In this document: piece by piece, positions 55,418-64,000 of the stretch
Layout of the letters: each line of letters starts with the position of its first letter
Position numbering within the stretch: the first letter of the stretch is position 1
Position numbers and translations under genes: made by a program
Notes under the pieces: generated by a model
What the model saw: only the letters and a program-made list of their open reading frames with translations
Database searches by the model: none
What the model was told of the DNA's origin: nothing
Source of the DNA: Gymnopilus junonius
Lineage: Eukaryota; Basidiomycota; Agaricomycetes; Agaricales; Galerinaceae
NCBI GenBank assembly: GCA_015501075.1
Contig: JADNYJ010000205.1
Location: forward strand, 1 to 64,000
Direction of reading: 5' to 3'
Length of the DNA: 64,000 nt

Positions 55418-58400
55418 GGTTGGTATGGTGGAAGTGAGTGAAGGTGTTGGTATTCTTCAAGCTTTTCCGGTGCATTGGCGAGATTTGATCCGGGTTCCCA
55501 CGAGGCTTCGGTTATCAGATAACTGGCCCACTTGACATAGTATTGATATCATCCGTTTCTGTACTTTCGATGGTTAAGAATCATTTCAATTTCATATTCG
55601 GATTCTCCATCAATCGTTTCAGGGGGTGGTTGTGTGAAGTTCCGGCCATGAACCTGTGTTTCCATGTACGGCATCAACAATGTTGCATGGAAGATGTCGT
55701 GAATTTTCCATGTCTTTGGCAGTTGTAGCTGATACGTGAGAGGTCCTAGGACACGTTTGATTTTGAATGGTCCTTCTCTTCTCGGTGCCAGTTTCTTATT
55801 GTACCGTGTCTTCAGGTTCCTGGAGTCTAGCCATACCTTTTGTCCTTCTTTGAATGGTACGAAGTTGGATTTTTGTCAATCGGCCATTCTTGCTCTAGCC
55901 AGTTCGTGCATGGTGAGAGCTTCTTTTCTGTCCGAGATGAGGTTCTTTAGTTTCTCCTCTACAGAGGGAAACTTCGTGTTTTCAAATGTGGTGGGAATCA
56001 CAACAGGATTAGTACCAAACATGAGTTCAAATGGGGTTCTCTGCCTGTCAGCATGTCTTCGATCATTATGGATGAATTCCAGGGTGCCAACGTGTTGTTT
56101 CCAGGTGGTCGGGTTCGAGGAGCAATAGATAGCAAGGTATGCTTCTATTTCCTGATTGAATCGTTCCGTGGTACCATCTGACTGAGGATGATATGCCGTT
56201 GACAGTTTTGACTTGATTCCAAGAAGTTTGAGCAGTTCTTGGAAGGTTCTAGCAGCAAATTGGGGTCCTCTATCAGAAATAATACTGTCCGGTAGGCCAA
56301 ATCGCTTGAATAGGTTGTCCTGTAGGAGTAATGCCGCTCCTTCTTGTGAAAGAGTTTTTGAGCAAGGCATGATGATTACCCCCTTTGTAAGTCCGTGATC
56401 GACCACGATCAATAAGGAGTCATATCCGTCAATGTTAGGGAGGTCCATGATCATATCCATGGAGCATTGTGCGAATGGTCTCATGGATTTAGCTCCTTCA
56501 ATTGGGTGTAAGGAGGGATTTGCTGGGTTTCAGTTGATCTTGAATTGCTGGCATTGTCCACACCCTTTGACGTAATTTTTGAAGAACGTTCACATTCTGG
56601 GCCACCAGTACAGTTGTCGTACAGTGTTGTACATTTCCAGTTCTCCGGGGTGTCCTGCGGTGACCGAGTCATGGTACATCGCGACGATTTTCCTGCGTAG
56701 TTCCTGGTCATTGGGAATATAGTTCTTCTTCTTGTAGAAGATGAGTTCGCCGATGCCTTCCATCTGCATTGTTTCCCAGTCGTCTAAGTCTTTTGCAAGA
56801 CTTCGAGATCCTTCTTGAGTGAGAAGTTTTAATGCATCCACTACGTCTTTATCCTGTTTCCTGGATTGGGCGATTTCCATTTGGAGATCGGCGTCAATCA
56901 AATTTATAAATAGACTCTCCGGAAGGAGAATCTTGTCTTCATTGTCATGATCCTCATCAGGGATCATGTCCGGTCTTCGCGAGAGGGCGTCTGATTGTAC
57001 CATTTTGCTTCCAGGGAGATGGACTAATTGGATGTCATATTCTGAAAGGAATAGTGACCATCTTGCTTGGTGTCTGTTCAGTTTTTGAGTACTTCTGAAG
57101 TACGTCAAATTCTTGTGATCTGAATAGATGATCGTTGTAAATGTCGATCCTTGAATGTAGTGTTGCCATTCTTTGAGGGATCAGATCATTGCCAATAGTT
57201 CTCTGTCGTAAATCTCATAGTTTCTCTCGGTGGGGGAGAATGTCTTCGAGATAAATGCCACCGGGTGTCGATCTCCATTACTGTCAAGTTGTGTCAAAAC
57301 TGCTCCAGATGCGTATTTTGATGTGTCGCATTCAATCTGGAATTGTTTCGCAGTGTCCGGCATGGTCAAGACGGGTTCTTCTGTGAATTTCCATTTCAGC
57401 AGTTCGAATGATTTCTTGGCATCTTCATTCCATTCAAAGCTGCGGTCTTTTTTCAACAGCTCGTTAAGCGCGCGAGCTATTTCCGAGTATTTTCGAATAA
57501 ATCTTCTGTAAAAGTTTCCAAATCCTAGGAAGGATCGGACCTGTTTTATGTTCTTCGGTTCTGGCCAGTCAGCTATACTGCTGAGTTTCGAAGGGTCCAT
57601 CGAGATTGTTCCTTCTTGGATAATCATTCCAAGATAATTGGTTTTTGTCTGGGCGAACGTGCATTTTTCCAGTTTCAAATACAAGTCGTTGTCCTGGAGT
57701 ATTTGAAGTACTTCCTTTGTTATCTGTTCCAGCTTCTTCTTATCTTTGTGGAAGATAAGAATGTCATCCATATAGATGATAACGAATCCTTGATGGATGA
57801 CATCCTTAAACATCGAGTCCATCATCGACTGGAAGGTCGCCGGGGAATTACACATGCCGAAGAACATGACCGTCGGTTCGAATAGTCCCTTGTTCGTCTT
57901 GAACGCTGCTTTCCATTGGTCGCCATCTTTGATCCTAATGTTGTTGTAACCCCATCAGACATCAAGTTTAGTGAAATACTTGGCTCCTTTTTTGTCCATG
58001 AGTTCGGGGATCAGAGGGAGGGGATAGGCATTCTTGACAGTCCATTCATTCAGGTACCGGTAGTCTTGGCAGGGTCGAAGCTTCCCATCCTTTTTAGATA
58101 CAAAAAAGAAGGGGGAAGCCATAGGCGATTTAGACAGTCGAATATATCCTTTCTTCAGGTTTTCTTCCAGGAATTTGTCCAATTCGGTATCCTCAGAGGG
58201 TGTCAGAGGATACGTCTTGAAGACTTTAGGTTGAAAACCTTCCTTGAGCTCGATCTTATGGTCCCAAGATCGAGATTCAGGGAATCGGTTGGCAGTGTCC
58301 TTATCGAAGATGTCCAGGTATTCGTGGTATTCCAGTGGGATCATTTCTTTGAGCGGCTTTTCTTCCTTCTTCACATCGTGTTTCTGAGCGAAGATTTGCG

Positions 58401-59211
58401 AGGAAGTTAGTTTCGCATTGATCCAAATTTCATTGTCGTCCTCAGGGATGTTCCAAATCTCTTTCGTTTCCGGAAGGGGTTCGTTGCCTAAAAAGGAAAT
58501 GATTAAATCCGAAGAGTCATCCAATTGATTGACTTGTTGGATTTCCTCATCGGGTACTTCTTCTATTTGGGAAGTAGTACTAATCTCCCTGTTGAGTTTG
58601 ACGTGTCTGTTTTTCCAGTTGATGTCCAGGTTGTTTTCTTCGAACCAGGGAAAACCAAGAATGATCTTCTGTTTTCCTAGGCCAGTGACCAGTAGATGTT
58701 CTGTTCGGGGTTGTCCATCTATGTCGAGCTTTAGGTCAACATAGTGCTTGATGGTTCCCTTTTTGTTCGGGGTTCCATCTACGTTGAAGACTCGAATTTC
58801 CTTTTCCAGTGTCTTTGTTACCAGGTTGTGTTTCTTCGTGAAGTTCTGATCGATGAACTTCCCTTTTGCTCCAGTGTCTCCTAGAGCAGTTCCAATGATT
58901 TTCGTTCTGTTCTCAGTCTCAAATGAAAAGGGCAATTGGAGCGATTTATTTTCAATTCGAGCTGAGACTACAGAATAAATATCTAGAGAAGGAGTTGCAT
59001 ACGTTGGTCTCATGCATCTCCTTATTGAAAACCCTCTTGGTCTCCCATCTCGTACACTTCTTCGTGTTCTTCTTCGGTCAGGTCCTGCATGAGGGACCTG
59101 ATGTGCGCATGGAGTGCTCTTCCCTTGAGGGGGTTCTTCTTCGGCGGAGGGTTCCTCCTGTTCTTGCCCTTCTCGGGGCAGTCTCTTGAGACATGCCCGG
59201 GCTTCTTGCAT
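55414..59211 (-). pseudogene. pol polyprotein (PR-RT-RH-IN-chromodomain), six nonsense codons
   Basis: Leftward order: protease with ALGDTGA near 58878; RT from YLDIFDKDTANRFPESRSWD through SPMASPFFFVSKKDGKLRPC (about 58120) to the catalytic YMDD at about 57774; RNase H with FQIECDTSKYASGAVLTQ; integrase zinc finger (YHDSVTAGHPG ... VKGCGQCQQ) near 56690-56545; integrase core with MDLP, SDRGPQF and AYHPQSDGTTERFNQEIEAY; then a chromodomain (YYVKWASYLITEASWEPG) ending at the TGA 55416-55414. Premature TGAs lie at 57955-57957, 57181-57183, 56590-56592, 56530-56532, 55876-55878 and 55549-55551. Each replaces an Arg expected in related elements, consistent with CGA to TGA. Outside these the frame is otherwise the same, so damage is almost purely by point mutation. 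Confidence 0.93.
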
Positions 59212-60300
59212 CGGAAGCAGAGCCCCTTTCTCATGAGCTCGCTTCGTTCTTCCTGGGTCATGGCATTGACGTCGATCTTGTCAACGTCCATGGCGTTCGG
59301 GTCTCGGTGGTTCATTCGGGAGTGCGGGGCGGGGTTTCCTCTGGCTATATTAGCCCACCAAGTCTTTCGTTCGTTCGGGCCTGGGTGGTGGTCTTGCCCA
59401 AAAGGCGCTAAATTCGTTCGATGGGTGTCATACTCGACTGCCTTCCTCTGCCAGGCGCGAGCGTGGTAGGAAGTATGTCGAGTCCCATAATCTTCTCTTG
59501 AAGCCAATTGTTCAAGGCGTTCATATAGTAGTCGATCAAGATGCTCTCATTCCCGGTAGTGGGAATCTTGGCGGTCTTCACAGTTCGTTGAACTTGGTGT
59601 TCAATTCGGCGGCTGAAGCTTTTCCCTGCTTCAGGTTTCGGAGTTCAAAGAATGCTTGGTCCTTTGTCTCAGTGGTTTGAAGGCTTCGTTAAAAGCCTTT
59701 TCGAAATCTAAGGTCGAACCGTAGTTTTGGTGATAGCTCCGGTTGGTACGCCTGCAGCGTCTTTGACCTCTGTGGTGTGTTCTTCTCTCCAAGCCTTCTT
59801 CCAGGCTTCTGCTTCTCCTCCTTGAGAAGTCCAAGGGTGAATATGATTTTCTTGGCGTCGGTGTTATAGAGGTTGCCATTTAATTCGAAGTAGTCACCCA
59901 AGTCTTGGACGAAGGTTTTGACCTTGGAGCGGTCTCCAGAGAAGGGTGTAGGAATGATTCCTATTCCTTTTCCGTTGGAGGAGGTGGGAGCAGTGGGGGC
60001 AGTGTCGGAAGTTCCTTCTGGCATGTCGGGTTCGTTCGTTGGGTAGAAGACTGGTTGGAATCTGAGTAGGGTATCTAACAGAGATTCAAAATTGGGTCTT
60101 AGTACACCGGGTTCTTGGACAGTAGATCCAAAGAAAGTCGATCTGGTTAGAGGAGATTCATCTCCTTCAGGTGGTGTTTCAAAGTTGTTGGACATGCCTG
60201 CATCAGAGGTTCGGTCGGTGTTTGGGTCAGAGAATTCTTTGTCACTAAAGTTAGTGGCAAATCGTCCTCTTCTTCGAGCCGTAATGTCGGCGGATAACAC
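59022..60300 (-). pseudogene. gag of the chromovirus, frameshifted
   Basis: The ATG at 60300 opens about 200 residues: acidic N-terminus, then a capsid-like FSGDRSKVKTFVQDLGDYFELNGNLYNTDAKKIIFTLGLL. This shifts frame near 59820, and pieces YGSTLDFEKAFNEAFKP and ELRNLKQGKASAAELNTKFNEL occur in other frames. The C-terminal part (59507-59022) carries one CCHC zinc knuckle, CFRCKKPGHVSRDC, and ends just inside the start of the pol frame. At least three indels are needed to explain the breaks, in contrast to pol. Confidence 0.85.
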
Positions 60301-60329
60301 TTGCTAGGCAGAAGCATTGAATGAGGTAG

Positions 60330-60342
60330 TAGCTTGTTCTTT
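60330..60342 (-). promoter_or_regulatory. primer-binding site (self-complementary)
   Basis: Directly after the 5' LTR in the sense direction the minus strand reads AAAGAACAAGCTA. It does not begin with the TGG expected for tRNA-primed elements. Instead it is complementary over 11-12 bases to AGCTTGTTCTT inside the LTR (60512-60502). Confidence 0.75.
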
Positions 60343-60501
60343 TGTTATGACGTTGACGACAGAACCTAATCAGATAAGATAAGGTCTGGCATAGTAGTTG
60401 TAGAAGTTGTTCGATGAAGTCCGCTAAGGTATTGTCTTCGAGAGAAGAATGCCTTAGTGGTTCAAGTCCATCTCGGTTGTTACAAGAGATGTATATTTCT
60501 C

Positions 60502-60513
60502 AAGAACAAGCTA
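60502..60513 (-). promoter_or_regulatory. predicted transcript 5' end / self-primer
   Basis: The minus strand reads TAGCTTGTTCTT about 32 bp downstream of the TATA box. If transcription starts at the A (60512), the first 11 bases pair perfectly with the primer-binding site, as in Tf1. Confidence 0.65.
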
Positions 60514-60538
60514 AAGTACATGGTAGACTTGCTACGGT

Positions 60539-60545
60539 TTATATA
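60539..60545 (-). promoter_or_regulatory. LTR TATA box
   Basis: Minus strand TATATAA, the only strong TATA element in the LTR, correctly spaced for a start at about 60512. The left LTR has the related TATATATAC form. Confidence 0.7.
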
Positions 60546-60802
60546 CTATTTGGGTGTGATAATAATGTATATGAAATGAGAGTGAAACAAGGGGAATCAG
60601 AAAGGAGTGATCATCATCAGGGCAATGCAAGGGATGATGATCAAAAGGGAAAGATTGTCCGCATACGCGTAAGAAGGTGAATGATCATCTTTGCTCACAA
60701 AGATGATCAAAAGGAAACTATAAATAATAAATCATTCAATAAATGATAAAAGAAAATAAGGGGCGCGCGATAAGATAAAGAAAAGAGAATCATAACATAA
60801 TC

Positions 60803-62521
60803 GACCTTGTATTGACAACCTCGATAATTTTTTCCATTACTTGTATGTCGAACATTTCTTTGCTTAGACCTGCTGACAAGAACTGGCAGGCATATACAAC
60901 ATAAACTGGCTAAAGGTTCCTGTGAGGCCAGTATATTCTAATGGGGCACTTTGTAAGACTTCGCATTAGATGGAAATTCAAAGGGAAGACTGTAGCGGCG
61001 ACCTCTAAGCGACCTCTAGTAGATGCCTAACAGGCATTTTGCTATTGGCCAAAGACGTAGATGATGATGATTATATTTTCACGTTTCAGCATCAGTACTT
61101 TGTCCATTAGCTTTTTTAGGTTGTGCAAGTGAAAAAGTGAAAAAAGGCACAAAAAAGCGCTATTTTGATGTTTCAGAGTTCTAGCCTAGGGTCCCAAAAA
61201 GCTGCCACCGAAAGGCATGCCACTTGACCTTCCCTGCCTGAGGATCCTGTCTCCTCTACCTGTTCCGACAAGGTGGACATTATATCTCTCACTTACATAT
61301 TCAATCAAGTAATTACTGTTTCCATTTTACTTTTCCACCTGCAGTAAATACCAAAAGTGAAAAAGCAGCAAAGCGCACAAGTAAATGGACAACTTACTGA
61401 TCAGTGCTTCAGTGCTTTGATCCATAAAGGTGGTGAACATTGAAAATGAACGTGATAATCATAGGAACGATAAATGCGTCAGTTATAGGCCAAGCGAGAA
61501 TCTGGTCAGGGTGGGTGAGAAGGAAAGAGCTCAGGCAAGCAACGGTTCACCAAGTTAAGTAAGACACAGTTTTTTTCGTACCTTGTGATCAGGTCTTTAC
61601 AGGTACGTTGTATCATCTATATTTGAGCTGTGAAGATTAGGCAAACGATTGCTGCTTTTTCTATGTCAGAGAAACTGGGCAGCGACAAAGGAATTTGAAT
61701 TGGTCTTTGGCCAAAAGAGTGGCATCCCCTTCCTGATGGTGCTGGCCATCTCAATGTCACCATCTCCTTTGGACTTCAATGTATTCCTTTCAGGTACAAT
61801 TTCTTCGTGAGTGAGATGCACTGTACTAGAGAACATTGTATATTCATCACAGCGAGAAATGCCTGGAGTATCACGAGGAGGAGGATGACAACCCAGAGGG
61901 ATCATGGTACTCAAGAAAGCTGGTAGGATAATTCCGCTCGCGATATGGGCATTCTATTTTTAGCTGCAGTGATGGATCTCACACCGGGTCGAATTCAACA
62001 TATTACTTATTCCCAGCCACTTGGTTCTTATCCTCCCAATTTGAACTTCCCACTTCAACTACATTGAAAAATAATCATTGCTAAACACCTTTTTCAAGCA
62101 AGGCTGATAATTTTACTCAACTGTAAGCATAGTAATCCATAGTAAATCCCCATTTCTACTTGTTCAGTACATCAGCAAGTCGGCTATTTACTTTTTAGCT
62201 TTTCTGCTTTTTGGCCAATTCTTTGAAAATTTAGTATGTTGTATGATCAGTAATGGCAAATTTTTACATTGATTCGCATCCTGTGCCGCGATTCGTGATA
62301 CAGAAAATCGATTTCATGGTCCTCTTCAGCTCTGGCCTTCCTGAACATTTGATACAAAGTCTGCGCTTTTCAGCAATCTGGGCCTGGATTCTGATGGCCA
62401 GCTTTTCGTCCCTTTTATTACCTTTTTTTAGCTTGTACAAGCGAAAAAAGCTAATGGCCGAAGTGCCGATGTACTATTCACTGCTATTCCAGCCTCCAGG
62501 CATTGCTGAAGAAATGCCAGA
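60803..62521. other. intergenic right of the retrotransposon
   Basis: AT-rich with several poly-T/A runs. A minus-strand open stretch at 61666-61914 (MIPLGCHPPPRDTPGISRCD, KSKGDGDIEMASTIRKG) looks protein-like but matches nothing I know. The last bases are the 5' flank of the F-box copy. Confidence 0.35.
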
Positions 62522-63887
62522 ATGTCTCCAAATACTCTAGCAAATGAGCTCCTCGCTCTCATCCTTGACCACATTGATGCGGACTCCTCAGAAGGTCGAC
62601 AGTCTTTGTCCGCCTGTTCTCTTGCAAACCATGCTCTTTGTGCCATGTCGCAGGAGCGAATCTTTTGACACGTGAAAATCATCTATGAATCTGTCAGCGG
62701 CATCGACAGGATCGAACTCATCATAATCGACAATGTAACTTGGACTGGTTCCAAGTTTCATTCCCTTATCATGACCTTGCCCATGATCGCATCTTATGTC
62801 TGGGAACTCACGCTCTACTTCAGATCGCCCAGAAACTTGGTTGTGCCTCCACGATTGTCCTCTAGAAACAATGGATTTTCTCTCTATGGAATCCTGCCAC
62901 AATTGAAGAATTTACAGAAAGTGGCTTGCCCACCTTCCTTGTATGATCATCCATGGAGCTGGTTCGAAGAATGCATCCAAAGCTTCCTCCTTGATATGGT
63001 ACCCAACATTGAAGAGCTCGACCTCTCAATATTCAAAGATTTTCCCATTGGCACTTTTTCTGCTTGCCGTAAACTACACTCTCTTCGTGTGCATAGCCTC
63101 AAGTGGGACCTGGATATAACAAATCAACCTTCAATTAACAAAGTAGAACTTGACTCCCTGGATATTGGACAGAAGGCCATATTGACTTCCAGTACCATGA
63201 CCTGTTTTTCTTCACCTTTCTCTCCATTTGATATCATGCATCTTAGCAGCCTGCAACTATCTAACCCTTTCTTTAAGGAAAACGAAATCAATGAGCTGTT
63301 ATCCTTGTGTCCGAGTACCCTCGAGAATTTGTATCTTGAAATGAATAAATTAGGTGCATCTCCATACTTGAAGCATCCAACTTGAGATATTGTTGCTAAA
63401 ATTACTATTTTCTGCAGGCTACAGTGACATCTCTCCAGCATCAGAGTTTCCCAAGCTCTCTAATCTTCTGCACTTGCATCATTTGACAATGAAAGTAACC
63501 ATCGAAGGACATAGATATGGTTCCAGTACAACAGATGGTAACAACAATATATCTAATTTGACGCTGACTCTAGATTCTTTGCCATTCAGAGAATATCATC
63601 GCCCACGGCCCAGATTACAGGTTGACATTACCTTTCAGGTTGTATATATGCAAAACCTCACTCTCACTTTCCCATTACTTTCTTGGGCAGAGTTCATCGA
63701 AGTTATGGGCAATGGAAGAATGTCAGGTTATCTCAAGAGTGTCGAGGTTCAAATTAAACATGATGGATATGACAATGGAAGAAGAATTGAAGCCATGGAT
63801 GTACCAATGCTGTGCAGTGTCTGGGACAGTTATGAAGGACTGAAGGATTTATGACAGAGAGGTATTATAATGTACGCTGGAACATGA
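62522..63887 (+). pseudogene. F-box-like protein with two TGA nonsense codons
   Basis: ATG 62522 gives SPNTLANELLALILDHIDADSSEGRQSLSACSLANHAL, then CAMSQERIF, a TGA at 62666-62668 where relatives have Arg (IFR.VK), and HVKIIYES onward. The frame stays open through a complete LRR body (NIEELDLSIFKDFPIGTFS) to an intron at 63354-63417. The second exon runs from 63418 to a second TGA at 63852-63854, where the 41800 copy reads GLRQRGIL. The normal end would be TGA 63885-63887. No frameshifts are seen, so both lesions are single C-to-T changes at CGA. It is the best example of point-mutational death in the family. Confidence 0.8.
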
Positions 63888-64000
63888 CGCCTCTCAAGCG
63901 CGATAGTAGACTAGGTGGTATGTTGCAATCAATAGTCGCAATCATTATCTAAGAGAGGTTTAAACTTTGAAGTTGCTTTTGAAAGATTGGTGGCCATTTT
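63888..64000. other. 3' flank of the last F-box copy
   Basis: Short AT-rich end of the window; nothing recognised. Confidence 0.3.

Larger units (their letters stand above)
53286..60797 (-). mobile_element. complete but inactivated Ty3/gypsy chromovirus (self-priming type)
   Basis: Two LTRs (53286-53738, 60343-60797) bound 6.6 kb coding leftward for gag, protease, reverse transcriptase, RNase H, integrase and a chromodomain. TAATC lies immediately outside both ends (53281-53285, 60798-60802), a 5-bp target duplication. LTR ends are the inverse pairs TGTTACGA/TCGTAACA and TGTTATGA/TCATAACA. The LTRs differ at a few dozen sites at most, largely transitions including CpG-to-TpG, so insertion is not recent. 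Six in-frame TGA codons and gag frameshifts disable it. The domain order, chromodomain and self-complementary primer site place it with the Tf1/sushi-like chromoviruses. Confidence 0.95.
60343..60797 (-). repeat. 5' LTR of the chromovirus
   Basis: 455 bp, + strand TGTTATGACG...TCATAACA. In the sense direction it holds a TATA box and the predicted transcription start. Confidence 0.95.

Noticed and set aside
55414..63854. TGA read as arginine or another amino acid (recoding) to explain the recurrent TGA at Arg sites
   Set aside because: Intact genes here use TGA as a real stop (28321), CGA codons are still used, and the affected genes are transposons or duplicated copies; mutation is simpler.
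1..64000. tRNA genes, CRISPR arrays, prokaryotic operons
   Set aside because: GGTTCGA-like sequences were checked (925, 9345, 10731, 46071) and none sits in a cloverleaf; no regularly spaced repeats; introns throughout show a eukaryotic genome.

Overview
The window looks like a chromosome segment from a mushroom-forming basidiomycete (Agaricomycetes). Genes are split by many introns of about 50-70 bp with GT..AG ends. The proteins are of types expanded or typical there: large families of fast-evolving F-box-like/leucine-rich proteins, fungal MARVEL-type tetraspan proteins, a Gcn4-like bZIP, a chromodomain Ty3/gypsy element and hAT transposons. Translations quoted rest on the standard code. 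No tRNA, rRNA, CRISPR array or prokaryotic-style operon was seen.

Layout. 1-256: tail of a bZIP factor. 1854-6860: three F-box-like copies on the + strand, one open and two broken. 7268-8254 (-): an intact endonuclease/exonuclease/phosphatase (EEP) enzyme. 8538-10219 (-): a decayed F-box gene of a second type. 10600-11381: a hAT-type MITE with a smaller TA-flanked MITE nested inside. 12655-20078: a tandem segmental duplication carrying two copies of an unfamiliar gene (N-terminal Tyr-Asn run, HMG-box-like core, C-terminal Glu run) with a dead F-box copy between. 20446-21817: an intact F-box-like gene. 21918-22963: a hAT remnant. 25321-26692: an F-box copy with two frame breaks. 27165-28321: a six-exon gene for a secreted, dibasic-processed, highly cationic repeat protein, the most novel gene here. 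29145-33760: F-box relics and a long F-box gene with low-complexity insertions. 36548-40227: two tandem MARVEL-type genes. 40422-44078 (-): three F-box copies, all damaged. 44591-45592 (-): a PD-(D/E)XK-like orphan. 46218-46619: a small orphan. 48560-50071: a third, dead copy of the Tyr-Asn/Glu-run family. 50078-51698: a hAT deletion derivative with perfect 8-bp target-site duplication. 51902-52260 and 52691-52949: two MITEs. 53286-60797: a complete but dead Ty3/gypsy chromovirus with a 5-bp target-site duplication. 62522-63887: another dead F-box copy.

How it fits together. This is a gene-family nursery in a transposon-rich region. F-box-like receptors (expected to supply substrate recognition to SCF ubiquitin ligases) were copied repeatedly and most copies are broken. 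At least nine nonsense codons, in the retrotransposon and the duplicated genes, are TGA where relatives keep arginine, as expected from C-to-T change at CGA; a tenth, in the hAT copy, fits less firmly. This suggests methylation-linked deamination or a RIP-like process acting on repeats. The retrotransposon carries the signature of Tf1-type self-priming: its predicted transcript 5' end is complementary to the primer-binding site next to the 5' LTR, and a TATA box lies about 32 bp upstream of the predicted start. The single-copy genes (EEP enzyme, cationic repeat protein, MARVEL pair, PD-(D/E)XK-like protein) are open.
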